DNA from: an uncultured Leucobacter sp.
GTDB taxonomy: Bacteria; Actinomycetota; Actinomycetes; Actinomycetales; Microbacteriaceae
Direction: 5' to 3'
Length of the DNA stretch: 20,819 nucleotides
Assembly (NCBI GenBank): GCA_937967375.1
Contig: CALCJF010000112.1
Location: 1 to 20,819 of the forward strand
Part shown: positions 1 to 7,961 of the stretch, one piece after another
Numbering within the stretch: position 1 is the stretch's first letter
Layout of the letters: each line of letters begins with the position of its first letter
The notes under the pieces: generated by a model
What the model saw: only the letters and a program-made list of their open reading frames with translations
The model's database searches: none
What the model was told of the DNA's origin: nothing
Made by a program: the position numbers and the translations under genes

Positions 1-1
1 C

Positions 2-82
2 ACCCGCGAGCTGTTCGAGGCGCTGGGGTTCGAGCCCGAGTTTTTCGGCGACTTCACCCCCCGCGACGCGGCGTCGAGCTGA
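2..82 (+). CDS. C-terminal fragment of an unidentified protein
   Basis: An open frame enters from the left edge and gives 26 residues ending ...FTPRDAASS before a TGA at 80-82. The next gene starts 13 bases later on the same strand, so the two may be co-transcribed. The fragment (it begins TRELFEALGFEPEFFGDF) is too short for me to assign to a family. The frame is supported mainly by its plausible composition and by the short gap to the following gene. Confidence 0.5.
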   Translation, partial: TRELFEALGFEPEFFGDFTPRDAASS

Positions 83-95
83 GACGGAACGCCCC

Positions 96-776
96 GTGCT
101 CACCATCGACCAGGTCATCGCGATCACTCTGGCGAGCGTGGTGATCATTGTCGTGCCCGGTCCGAGTGTGATGTTTGTGATCGGTCGTGCGCTGAGCTAT
201 GGGCGTGGGATCGCCATCGCCAGCATCGTCGGCAACACAATCGGTTGCTACACGGTGGGCGTGCTGATCGCGCTCGGCCTCGGCCCGCTGCTCGAGCGGT
301 CAGAGCTGCTGTTTCAGGTGCTCAAATGGGGCGGTGTGCTCTATCTGCTGTATCTCGGCGTGCAGGCGATCCGGCACGCGGCGCCGCTCTCAAGCGCGGC
401 GCAAGACTCTGGCGATGAGGCCGAGCCGGTCTCGTCACGCGCGAAGCGCAGGCCGACTCGCTCGACCACGCCGATATCGGCGGTGCGCGACGGGTTCATC
501 ATCGGGGTCACGAACCCAAAGGTGCTCGTGACCTTCACCGCGATCGTGCCGCAGTTCATCAACCCGGCTGCCGGGGGAGCCGCAGGGCAGATGCTGCTGC
601 TCGGTCTCGTGCCCATTCTTATCGGGCTCATCACCGACGCAGCATGGGCAGTCGTCGCCGGCAAGGCGCGCAACTGGCTTGCCCGGTCGCCGAAGCGCAT
701 GACCTGGATGGGGCGCATCGGTGGAGTCTCGATTCTGGGCGTCGCACTCAGCATCGCGGTTACAGCTGAGCGCTGA
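96..776 (+). CDS. LysE/RhtB family amino-acid exporter
   Basis: A 226-residue integral membrane protein starting at GTG 96. It resembles the LysE/RhtB translocators, which export amino acids or related small metabolites across the cytoplasmic membrane. The N-terminus carries the family's VPGPSVMFVIGRAL stretch at about residues 20-33. The central NPKVLVTFTAIVPQF segment (about 140-154) matches the usual NPK...F...PQF motif. Hydrophobic segments suggest five to six membrane spans. Between the third and fourth spans (about residues 97-130) lies a hydrophilic, Arg/Ser-rich linker (RAKRRPTRS) that probably faces the cytoplasm. The upstream ribosome site is weak, which fits read-through from the preceding gene. 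The substrate cannot be told from sequence. Family confidence is high; symbol withheld. Confidence 0.85.
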   Translation: MLTIDQVIAITLASVVIIVVPGPSVMFVIGRALSYGRGIAIASIVGNTIGCYTVGVLIALGLGPLLERSELLFQVLKWGGVLYLLYLGVQAIRHAAPLSSAAQDSGDEAEPVSSRAKRRPTRSTTPISAVRDGFIIGVTNPKVLVTFTAIVPQFINPAAGGAAGQMLLLGLVPILIGLITDAAWAVVAGKARNWLARSPKRMTWMGRIGGVSILGVALSIAVTAER

Positions 777-870
777 CGGCTGAGCGCGGGTGAAAGTTTC
801 GCGCGGGTTTCGGACGTTCCGGGATGCTCGCGACATGTCATGAGTAGAAGCCACTTGTGACGGAGGAACC

Positions 871-1491
871 ATGGCGCACATCGAAGACGAACTGATTACC
901 GACGAGTTGGATCGTGGGGCACCCCCGATCGCGGAGCGATCGCCAGAGCTACTTCGGCACATGCAATCGCTGAACGCTGAGGTGCGCACACGGCAACATC
1001 GTCGCGGCCGTGGGGTGGGAATCGTGGCGGCCATCAGCGCCTTCACGCTGCTCGGCGCGACGGCTGCGGTGGCGGCTCCTGCCGTCAGACTGCTCTGGCA
1101 GCCGGACTATGTGATGACCTATCAGAGCGAGCTCGCCGGGGCCTGCACGTTCTCAATGTTGCACGAAGTCTCGGCTTACGACGAGTTGGGGTTGAGCGAT
1201 GACGAGACGCGCACTGCGGCGCTCGGCGCTATCGCGACGCTCGATCTGAGCGAGGCCGGCCGAGCTGGTATGGTGCGCGAACTGCTCGAAAAGTTGGATC
1301 GCGACGACCCGTACGCGGCGCACGTGCCACCGCATCTGACTGCAGACTACGTTGCGGGACTGCCTGCAGCAGCGCTTGAGCAGGAAGCGGTTTTCGCCGC
1401 GTTCACCTCTGCTGTGGGCAGCGAATTCGAGTTTCGCGAGTGGCGAGTCGAGGGGCGCCTGAACCTGGTCTGTGATGGTGTGAACCAGTGA
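871..1491 (+). CDS. Single-pass membrane protein, possible anti-sigma partner
   Basis: A 206-residue protein with a good ribosome site (CGGAGGAACC directly before ATG 871). The first ~48 residues are polar and end in a basic patch (RTRQHRRGRG). One hydrophobic span follows (about 49-72), then a ~130-residue domain that should lie outside the membrane. That outer domain has just two cysteines (C92 and C201), which could form a disulfide. I do not recognise the family. Its stop overlaps the GTG start of a sigma factor by four bases (GTGA), so the two are translationally coupled. The layout of cytoplasmic tail, one span and outer domain is that of a membrane anti-sigma factor. However, there is no HxxxCxxC zinc anti-sigma motif in the N-terminal tail. 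An anti-sigma role is inference from context and topology only. Confidence 0.7.
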   Translation: MAHIEDELITDELDRGAPPIAERSPELLRHMQSLNAEVRTRQHRRGRGVGIVAAISAFTLLGATAAVAAPAVRLLWQPDYVMTYQSELAGACTFSMLHEVSAYDELGLSDDETRTAALGAIATLDLSEAGRAGMVRELLEKLDRDDPYAAHVPPHLTADYVAGLPAAALEQEAVFAAFTSAVGSEFEFREWRVEGRLNLVCDGVNQ

Positions 1492-2033
1492 GTCGCCGTA
1501 GCGAACGCGAAGTGCGACTGCAGCAGCAGATCTCAGTGAATCTTTCTGATCTGCTGGCCTACGCAGAGCGTCGGGCCGGGAGCACAGCGGATGCCTCAGA
1601 CGCTCTGGGGGACGCACTCGAGATCATCTGGCGGCGTGCCTCGCGCGTGCCGGTAGACGCGACCGCAGCGAGAATGTACATGTTCGTGGTGATGCGTAAA
1701 GCGCTCGCGAACGTCTCGCGGAAAACGCGCAACGGGGGCGTCGCTGCACGACGGCTGGCGCAGGAGCTCGCGTTTCAGGCGGCAACTGCGCCCGACCCCG
1801 CGCAGCGCAGCGGCCTTTCGCTCGACGTGTCGCGTGCGCTCGACGAACTTCCCGAGGCGCAGGTCGAACTGGTTCGGTTGGTGCACTGGGAGGGCTTCAC
1901 GATTGCCGAGGCGGCCGCCATCATGGAGATCAACGCATCGACGGCTCGTGGGCGCTATGCCGCGGCTCGGGCATCGTTGCGGGTGGCGCTCGAGGCGCAG
2001 GCGGTCGATGCCCGCCGTGAGAGTCGGCGCTGA
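1488..2033 (+). CDS. RNA polymerase sigma-70 family (ECF-like) factor
   Basis: A 181-residue protein beginning at GTG 1488 inside the stop of the preceding gene. Residues ~15-85 look like sigma region 2 (DASDALGDALEIIWRRASR, then a helix ending in MRKALANVSRKTR). Residues ~113-170 look like region 4. There ALDELPEAQVELVRLVHWEGFTIAEAAAIM is followed by NASTARGRYAAARASLR, the helix-turn-helix that reads the -35 element. Size and two-domain build are those of ECF sigma factors. No region 3 and no C-terminal extension is seen. The partner upstream is a membrane protein, so the sigma factor may be held at the membrane until a signal arrives, which is inference. The unusual order (membrane protein first, sigma second) differs from the common sigma/anti-sigma layout. 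Target promoters cannot be told. Confidence 0.85.
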   Translation: MSRRSEREVRLQQQISVNLSDLLAYAERRAGSTADASDALGDALEIIWRRASRVPVDATAARMYMFVVMRKALANVSRKTRNGGVAARRLAQELAFQAATAPDPAQRSGLSLDVSRALDELPEAQVELVRLVHWEGFTIAEAAAIMEINASTARGRYAAARASLRVALEAQAVDARRESRR

Positions 2034-2064
2034 GACAGCCCGAGGTCACGCAGATTTCGCGCGG

Positions 2065-3471
2065 CTAGAGCGCCGCCACCCGATCGAGCGCGGCGCGCAG
2101 GTCGCGAATCAGGTCGTCGGCACTCTCGAGCCCGACCGAGAGCCGCAGCAGCCCTGGCGTGATGCCGAGCCGATCATTGAGCTCAGGGGCAAACGATGAG
2201 TGCGTCGAAGTGAGCGGGTGCAGCACCATCGAGCGCGTATCGCCGATGCCGGTCATGCGCGAGAAGATGCGCAGCCCGTTCACAAACGCGCGCGCGCCTT
2301 CGACGCCGCCTTGCACGGTCACCCCGAAGACGCTGCCGGTGCGACCGTAGCCCTCGTTGTCGACCCCATAGTCGCGAACGGCGATGTCGTACCTGGCATT
2401 CGAGGGCAGGCCCGCATAGTCGACCGAGACGACCTCGGGCTGATCCTCGAGCCAACGAGCGATCTTGATTGACGATTCAACGTGACGCTCCATGCGCAAC
2501 GAGAGGGTCTCAATGCCCTGATGCAGCAGAAAACCGTGCAGCGGCGAGAGCGTCGGGCCGATGTCGTTCACGACCGATTCTCGCGCAGCGCGCGCGTAGG
2601 CGCCGGTGCCGAAGCGTTCGAGCATAGGTGCGACGCCGGCCCTGGCCGACTGTGTGATGAGCGGAAAGGATCGACCCGCCGCCTCTGTGGCCGCCCAGTC
2701 GAAGTTGCCGCCGTCGATGATGGCGCCTCCGACAGCCGAGCCGTGGCCCGTGAGAAACTTCGTGGTCGAGTGCACGACGATGTTCGCGCCGTGCTCGAAC
2801 GGGCGAATCAGTGCGGGAGTGCCGACGGTATTGTCGACGACGAGCGGTAGGTTGTGGCGTGCGGCGACCTCGGCGATGCGTCTGAGGTCGGTCACGTCGT
2901 TACAAGGGTTCGGCACGGTTTCGGTGTAGATCGCCTTGGTTTCGGGACGAATCACGCGCTCCCACTCGGCGTCGTCGTTCTCGTTCCAGACGTAGTCGAC
3001 ATCGATGCCGAAGCGCTTGAAGCTGCGCCCGAAAAGGATCCGCGTGCCGCCATAGATCGAGGCCGTCGAGACGAGGTGATCACCTCGCCCCGCGAGCGTG
3101 AAGAGGGCCGCGCTGATAGCAGCCTGCCCGCTCGCGACGGCGACGGCGACAGTGCCGCCCTCGAGCGAGGCGAGCCGCCCCTCAGCGACCCAGTTCGAGG
3201 GGTTTCCCTGGCGGCTGTAAATCGGGGCCTCTTCGGAGGGTGACTGCGTTGCCTGGTCGGGGTGCCAGTGAATGCTGCCGTTGAAGCGGTTCACCTGGTC
3301 GTCGAAATCATCGAAGAGATAGCCGGCCGAGAGCGCAATGGGAGGCACGCGAAGGCCGTGGTTTTTGTCTGGGTACTCGCCCGCGTGTACCTGTCGGGTC
3401 TCGAAGCCGAAACCCTGCCAGTCGTAGATCGGCTGTGCGGCAACGTGATTGGGTGCTGCGTGAGCGCTCAT
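2065..3471 (-). CDS. metY: O-acetylhomoserine sulfhydrylase (MetY-like)
   Basis: A 468-residue Cys/Met-metabolism PLP enzyme. The family makes homocysteine from O-acetylhomoserine and sulfide (direct sulfhydrylation) in the cytoplasm. The PLP lysine is K238 in HSTTKFLTGHG, with the substrate-loop motif ASIYGGTRILF at ~137-147 and VVDNTVGTP at ~211-219. The C-terminus has HPLTSTHSSF and GLLRLSVGLES, as expected. Length and the insertion before residue 90 fit the long MetY branch rather than MetB/MetC. I chose ATG 3471 because it overlaps the stop of the upstream malY-like gene in an ATGA junction. The frame stays open for 164 more codons upstream, but that extension is antisense overlap with malY and does not look like this family. 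It is the last gene of the minus-strand run. Confidence 0.93.
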   Translation of the reverse strand: MSAHAAPNHVAAQPIYDWQGFGFETRQVHAGEYPDKNHGLRVPPIALSAGYLFDDFDDQVNRFNGSIHWHPDQATQSPSEEAPIYSRQGNPSNWVAEGRLASLEGGTVAVAVASGQAAISAALFTLAGRGDHLVSTASIYGGTRILFGRSFKRFGIDVDYVWNENDDAEWERVIRPETKAIYTETVPNPCNDVTDLRRIAEVAARHNLPLVVDNTVGTPALIRPFEHGANIVVHSTTKFLTGHGSAVGGAIIDGGNFDWAATEAAGRSFPLITQSARAGVAPMLERFGTGAYARAARESVVNDIGPTLSPLHGFLLHQGIETLSLRMERHVESSIKIARWLEDQPEVVSVDYAGLPSNARYDIAVRDYGVDNEGYGRTGSVFGVTVQGGVEGARAFVNGLRIFSRMTGIGDTRSMVLHPLTSTHSSFAPELNDRLGITPGLLRLSVGLESADDLIRDLRAALDRVAAL

Positions 3472-4727
3472 TTCTGGCCTCCGGTATTGCTCAGCGACGC
3501 CTGCGATGACGTCGAGACCAGAGATGTGATGCGCTCGACCCCTTGCACGATCGTGTCGGGCGCGCATGCCAGGTTCAGGCGTGCGAATCCTTCGCCTCCT
3601 AGGCCGAAGTGTCGGCCGTCGTTCAAGCCGATGCGCGCTTCGGTGAGAAGGCGCTCGGCGGGCTCTGCGCCGAGGCCCGCGCCTCGCAGGTCGAGCCACG
3701 CAAGGTAGCCCGCACTGCCCGGCTTGTACTTCACCGTGGGCAGGTGCTCGGTGAGCAGCGCCTCGAAGAGGCGTTGGTTCGCCTGGATCTGCGCGATCGC
3801 CAGGTCGATCCAGTCGCGGGCCTCCGTGAACGCGGCGATTCCCGCGTGCAAGCCCAGGATGCTCGTGCGGGTCAGCACCTCGGGCGGCAGGTGATCGAGC
3901 AGACTGTGTGCGCGGTCGTCTGCCGCGACGATCGTGGCGCACTTCGCCCCCGCGAGATTCCACCCCTTGCTGGCCGAGGTCACAGTGACCGAGAGTGCCC
4001 CGGCTTCCGCCGCGAGTGGCGCAAACGGCGTGAACGTCGTGCCGTGGTGGGTGAGCGGGGCGTGGATCTCATCGCTCACCACGAACACGTCATACTCGGC
4101 GGCAAGCCGTGCGAGTGCGCTGAGTTCATCGTCATCGAAAGGGGTACCGTGCGGGTTGTGCGGGTTGCAGAGAATGAACGCGGTCGCGCCAGTCTCGAAC
4201 TCGCGTGCGATTGCTTCGAGGTTGAGTGCCGTGGTGCCATCGTCGAGCAGTGGCACCTCGATGATCTCGAACGGCAGCTCTTGCAGCATCTCGAAGAAGC
4301 CGGGGTAACAGGGGGTCGAGAGCACGAGCCGCCCTTGCCGCCCCTTTGGCGCGAGGCGCAGCGCCTCGACAACGCCGGTCGCCACGTCGGTGGTGAGCCG
4401 CACATATTCGCGGGGCAGCCGCCAGGCCCAGCGATCCTCGACAAAATCTGCAAATGCCTCAGCGTAGGGGGCCGGAGTCTCGACGTAGCCGATGTCGCTC
4501 GCCTCGACCGCGCGCTGCAGTGCGGCGCGAATGACGGGTGCGACCGCGAAATCCATCTCAGCCACGAACATCGGCAGCACGTCCGACGAGTAGCGCGCCC
4601 ACTTGATGCTGCTGCGCTTCGTGTAGAGCACCGCAGGATCGAGCTCGGCCCAGGGCACTCCCGAGGGGTCAGCGCCCGCACCTATCGCCGTCAGGTAACA
4701 GTCGTCATCGTTGCTCATACGATTCAT
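3468..4727 (-). CDS. MalY/PatB-type PLP C-S beta-lyase or aminotransferase
   Basis: A 419-residue fold-type I PLP enzyme. The N-terminal KWARYSSDVLPMFVAEMDF block (about 42-60) is the signature of the MalY/PatB group (cystathionine beta-lyase-like). Other family marks are CNPHNPHGTPF (~187-197), the PLP-pyridine aspartate D219 in VSDEIHAPL, and the Schiff-base lysine K254 in SASKGWNLAGAK. Such enzymes cleave cystathionine or other cysteine S-conjugates to thiol, pyruvate and ammonia. Placement directly before metY with a 4-base overlap points to sulfur amino-acid metabolism. ATG 4718 is an alternative start nine bases in; 4727 lies 3 nt after an AGGTG, which is close, so the exact start is open. 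The gap to the upstream sulP gene is 61 bases. Exact substrate is uncertain. Confidence 0.88.
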   Translation of the reverse strand: MNRMSNDDDCYLTAIGAGADPSGVPWAELDPAVLYTKRSSIKWARYSSDVLPMFVAEMDFAVAPVIRAALQRAVEASDIGYVETPAPYAEAFADFVEDRWAWRLPREYVRLTTDVATGVVEALRLAPKGRQGRLVLSTPCYPGFFEMLQELPFEIIEVPLLDDGTTALNLEAIAREFETGATAFILCNPHNPHGTPFDDDELSALARLAAEYDVFVVSDEIHAPLTHHGTTFTPFAPLAAEAGALSVTVTSASKGWNLAGAKCATIVAADDRAHSLLDHLPPEVLTRTSILGLHAGIAAFTEARDWIDLAIAQIQANQRLFEALLTEHLPTVKYKPGSAGYLAWLDLRGAGLGAEPAERLLTEARIGLNDGRHFGLGGEGFARLNLACAPDTIVQGVERITSLVSTSSQASLSNTGGQK

Positions 4728-4788
4728 TCTGCACCTGCGCAGCGCCGAAGCGCCGCGTCGATGTCATGCGCCGTAATCGGGCGGGTGG

Positions 4789-6450
4789 TCAGTTCGCGTC
4801 AGCCGCATCTGAGAGCCGCCGCACGTGATCTCGTGCGTGCTCGATCGCGGGCTCGAGGTCGGCGAAGAGATGGTTGGGGTGTCGTAGCGAGGCGATCACG
4901 CCTAGCCGTTCCAGCAGCTTGCGGTGCTCGGGACGCACCCCCTTGATGAGCACAGTCACCCCTCGCCGCTCAAGCGCGTGAATGAGCTCACCCAGCGCAT
5001 TCGCGCCGGTCGCGTCAAGGATCTGCACCTGAGAAAGACGCAGGATGACCACCTCGACGTTGTGCTGGGTCGCGATCTCGTCGAGCAGGGGTTCTGCCGC
5101 GCCGAAGAACAGGGAGCCGTCGATGCGAAAGAGCGCGATCCTCTCGTCGCCCAATAGCTTTTCGCCTGGCAACGTCTCGCGCTGCGCCCCGCTGGTTCGG
5201 CTGAGTGTGCGCAGAGCGAAGAACGCGGCGACGGCCACCCCGATCCCGACCGCGATCACGAGGTCGAAGACAACCGTGACGAGGGCCGTGACCAGAAATA
5301 CCGCGGCGCTCGACCGGCCGGAGCGCGCCACGCGTCGGAACGTCGTCACCGAGACCATCCGCGCCGCCGTCACCATGAGCACGCCCGCGAGGGCGGCGAG
5401 CGGAATGTGCGACACGATGCCGGCTGCGACGAGCACGATCAGGAGCAGCAGCAGGGCGTGCGCTATCGAAGCTACGCGGGTCTTTGCGCCGCTGCGCACG
5501 TTCACCGCGGTGCGAGCGATGGCTCCGGTAGCCGGGATGCCGCCAAAGAGGCCGGCTGCGACCGAGGCGAGGCCCTGTCCGAAGAGCTCGCGATCGGCGT
5601 TCAGTGATCCGGTGTTGCTGAGCGACGCCGCGACGCGGGCCGAGAGCAAAGACTCAATCGCGGCGAGTGCAGCGACTGCGGCGGCGGGAGCGGCGAGTGA
5701 TGCAAGCAGGGAAGGGTCGAGCGACGGCAGCGAGGGCGCGGGGAGAGAGTTCGGCAGCTCGCCGATGGTGGCAATCTGCAGCTGAAACGCCCAGCTGGAC
5801 ACCGCGACCACGAGGATCGCTATGAACGACCCCGGCAGCACCGGGAGCCATCGCCCGATGGCCAGCATGATCGCGGCCACGATTGCGACGATCCCGAGGG
5901 GAATCAGCGCCTGCGGCCAGCTCGCTTCGCCGAGCACCTGCCATGCTGCGAGCAGCGCGTTCGTGGAGTGCCCCTCAAGTTGCATGCCGAGTGCCGAGGG
6001 CAGCTGCTGCAAGAAAATGATGATGCCGATGCCTGCGGTGAAGCCCTCGATGACCGGCCAGGGCAGGTAGCTGAGCGCTCTGCCGAGTCGAAGCACACCT
6101 GCGAGCAACACCATCACGCCCGCCATGAGTGCGACGGTCGAGACAGCGCCGGGACCGTGCTGTGCGACGATCGGCACGAGCACGACGACCATCGCGCCGG
6201 TCGGGCCGGAGACCTGCACGTTCGACCCGCCGAAGATCGCTGCGACGAGGCCGGCGATGATGGCGGTGACGAGACCCGCCTCTGCGCCAACGCCGGAGCT
6301 TACCCCGAAGGCGAGCGCCAGCGGCAGAGCGACGATGCCGACGGTCGCGCCCGCGAGCAAGTCCGCTCGCCAGCTTTTGCGCAACCCGCGGTAGTCCTCT
6401 CGAGAGGGAAGCAGGGACCGCAAACTATGAGTTGACGCACTCATTTGCAC
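4789..6450 (-). CDS. SulP family inorganic anion transporter with STAS domain
   Basis: A 553-residue membrane protein of the SulP (SLC26-like) family, which moves sulfate, bicarbonate or other anions across the cytoplasmic membrane. The transmembrane part (about 28-415) includes IVALPLALAFGVSSGVGAEAG (from ~39), FGGSNVQVSGPTGAM (~73-87), and ESLLSARVAASLSNTG with NADRELFGQG (~265-293). A cytoplasmic STAS domain covers ~430-545, with the ILDATGANAL core at 477-486. The GTG at 6450 has a GAAGGG site six bases upstream. ATG 6444 is the alternative, but its spacing is 12. The gene starts 16 bases past the ppk2 stop and is followed by malY- and metY-like genes, so sulfate import is a sensible guess. 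Bicarbonate cannot be excluded from sequence. Confidence 0.9.
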   Translation of the reverse strand: MQMSASTHSLRSLLPSREDYRGLRKSWRADLLAGATVGIVALPLALAFGVSSGVGAEAGLVTAIIAGLVAAIFGGSNVQVSGPTGAMVVVLVPIVAQHGPGAVSTVALMAGVMVLLAGVLRLGRALSYLPWPVIEGFTAGIGIIIFLQQLPSALGMQLEGHSTNALLAAWQVLGEASWPQALIPLGIVAIVAAIMLAIGRWLPVLPGSFIAILVVAVSSWAFQLQIATIGELPNSLPAPSLPSLDPSLLASLAAPAAAVAALAAIESLLSARVAASLSNTGSLNADRELFGQGLASVAAGLFGGIPATGAIARTAVNVRSGAKTRVASIAHALLLLLIVLVAAGIVSHIPLAALAGVLMVTAARMVSVTTFRRVARSGRSSAAVFLVTALVTVVFDLVIAVGIGVAVAAFFALRTLSRTSGAQRETLPGEKLLGDERIALFRIDGSLFFGAAEPLLDEIATQHNVEVVILRLSQVQILDATGANALGELIHALERRGVTVLIKGVRPEHRKLLERLGVIASLRHPNHLFADLEPAIEHARDHVRRLSDAADAN

Positions 6451-6466
6451 ACCGCACCCTTCGCTG

Positions 6467-7462
6467 TTACTTCACAACAGGAAACTCGGCGCTCTGGCCT
6501 TCGCCCTCGTCGTACATATCGGCGGGCTTGCCGATGATGTTCGGGTCGGGAGTACCCACGAGCTTGTGATCCTTGTTTGGGTAATCGAAGCGCGAAAGCA
6601 CCCAGCGCATCGCCTCGAGGCGGGCGCGTTTCTTATCGTTCGACTTCACAACCGTCCACGGTGCGGTGGCAGTGTCGGTGTAGAAGAACATCGCGTCTTT
6701 CGCCGCGGTGTAGTCATCCCACTTGTCGAGTGAAGCGAGGTCGGTTGGCGAGAGCTTCCACTGCTTGATCTCGTCGTTGCCGCGAGACAGAAAACGCTCG
6801 TGCTGCTCGGCCTTGCCTACCGAGAACCAGAACTTAAAGAGGTGAATACCCGAGTTGATGAGGTTGAGCTCGAAGCCCGGGGTGCTACGCGTGAACTCGA
6901 GGTACTGCTGCGGAGTGCAGTAGCCCATGACGCGCTCGACTCCGGCCCGGTTGTACCATGAACGGTCGAACATGACGATCTCACCAGCGCTCGGCAGATG
7001 CGCGACATAGCGCTGAAAGTACCACTGGCTCTGCTCGCGCTCTGTCGGAATCTCGAGCGCCACCACCCGGGCGCCGCGAGGGTTCATGTGCTCGGTGAAG
7101 CGCTTGATGGCGCCGCCCTTGCCCGCCGCATCTCGACCCTCGAAGAGAATGACGATCTTCTCGCCATTCTCTTTCACCCACGTCTGCAGCTTCAGCAGCT
7201 CTATCTGCAGCTTGCGCTTCTCGCGCTCGTACTTGGCGGTACTGATTTTCTCGGCGTATGGGTAGCCCTGGCGCCAAGGCGCGTCCGGCCCGTTATTCTT
7301 CGGGCGCTTGCCACCACTAAGTTTGCGGGTCAGCTCGCCGATCTCATCGATCTCTGGCGTGACGTCGATCTGCCCTGTTTCGGCCGCGAGAAATTCTTCT
7401 CCCGCGGCCGAAACAACGTGCTCTGCACTGGCCTTGCCGACTTTCTTTTCGGGCTTTGCCAC
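6467..7462 (-). CDS. ppk2: Polyphosphate kinase 2 (PPK2, class I type)
   Basis: A 331-residue PPK2-family kinase, which transfers phosphate between polyphosphate and nucleotides. In the class I type the favoured use is making GTP/ATP from GDP/ADP. The Walker A motif GRDAAGKGG is at 109-117, followed by NPRGARVVALEIPT, QWYFQRYVAHLP and the Walker B/lid block FDRSWYNRAGVERVMGYC (165-182). All are complete. A ~70-residue N-terminal tail before the KYEREKRKLQ helix is polar and probably disordered. The start is GTG 7462, four bases after the ppa stop on the same strand, so the two genes are almost certainly co-transcribed. The ribosome site is poor, which supports translational coupling to ppa. 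Pairing PPi hydrolysis with polyphosphate use is biochemically sensible. Confidence 0.94.
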   Translation of the reverse strand: MAKPEKKVGKASAEHVVSAAGEEFLAAETGQIDVTPEIDEIGELTRKLSGGKRPKNNGPDAPWRQGYPYAEKISTAKYEREKRKLQIELLKLQTWVKENGEKIVILFEGRDAAGKGGAIKRFTEHMNPRGARVVALEIPTEREQSQWYFQRYVAHLPSAGEIVMFDRSWYNRAGVERVMGYCTPQQYLEFTRSTPGFELNLINSGIHLFKFWFSVGKAEQHERFLSRGNDEIKQWKLSPTDLASLDKWDDYTAAKDAMFFYTDTATAPWTVVKSNDKKRARLEAMRWVLSRFDYPNKDHKLVGTPDPNIIGKPADMYDEGEGQSAEFPVVK

Positions 7463-7466
7463 GAAG

Positions 7467-7961
7467 TTAGTGACCCTGCGTGGCGAGGCGCTCCTGGGCC
7501 TCGACGATCAGCTGCTCTGCGTCGGCAGCCGAGCCCCACGCGTCGACCTTGACCCACTTACCGGGCTCGAGGTCCTTGTAGTGCTCGAAGAAGTGCTCGA
7601 TCTCCTTGCGGGTGTACTCGGGAATGTCAGCTACATCCTGGATGTGCGACCAGCGCGGATCCTTGTACTGCACAGCGATGACCTTGTCGTCGCCGCCGGC
7701 TTCGTCGCTCATCTTGAGTACGCCGACGGGGCGCACCTTGATGCCAACGCCCGGGAACACCGGGTAGTCGAGCAGCACGAGCACGTCGAGCGGATCGCCG
7801 TCTTCGCCAAGGGTCTCTTCGAAGAAGCCGTAGTCGGTGGGGTAGACGAAACCCGTATAGAGCACGCGGTCGAGGTAGACGCGACCGGTCTCGTGGTCGA
7901 CCTCGTACTTGTTGCGGCTGCCCTTGGGAATCTCAATGACGGCGTCGAATGCGGCGGTCAT
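7467..7961 (-). CDS. ppa: Inorganic pyrophosphatase, family I
   Basis: A 164-residue soluble pyrophosphatase, which hydrolyses PPi to two phosphates and pulls biosynthetic reactions forward. Family I marks are IPKGSRNKYEVD (11-22), YPTDYGFFEETL (40-51) and the metal-binding DGDPLDVLV (54-62, with D54, D56 and D59). KVIAVQYKDPRW and EIEHFFEHYKDLEPGKWVKV follow in the expected positions. ATG 7961 is preceded by an AAGGAG ribosome site at good spacing. It is the first gene of the minus-strand run ppa - ppk2 - sulP - malY - metY and is divergent from tilS. Its leader appears to contain small hairpins (see the 7962-8074 entry). Identity is secure. Confidence 0.96.
   Translation of the reverse strand: MTAAFDAVIEIPKGSRNKYEVDHETGRVYLDRVLYTGFVYPTDYGFFEETLGEDGDPLDVLVLLDYPVFPGVGIKVRPVGVLKMSDEAGGDDKVIAVQYKDPRWSHIQDVADIPEYTRKEIEHFFEHYKDLEPGKWVKVDAWGSAADAEQLIVEAQERLATQGH

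Noticed and set aside
2034..2064. Terminator between the convergent sigma factor and metY genes
   Set aside because: The 31-base gap has no inverted repeat I can support.
3472..3963. The metY frame stays open 164 codons upstream on the minus strand, giving a 632-residue protein
   Set aside because: The extension lies inside malY in another frame, is Arg/Pro-rich like GC-rich antisense translation, and has no match to the MetY family. ATG 3471 with the ATGA overlap is a better start.
3609..4946. Plus-strand open frame of 445 codons opposite malY and the end of sulP
   Set aside because: It is antisense to two well-recognised genes and its translation is compositionally biased with no recognisable motif. 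Long antisense frames are expected at this GC content.
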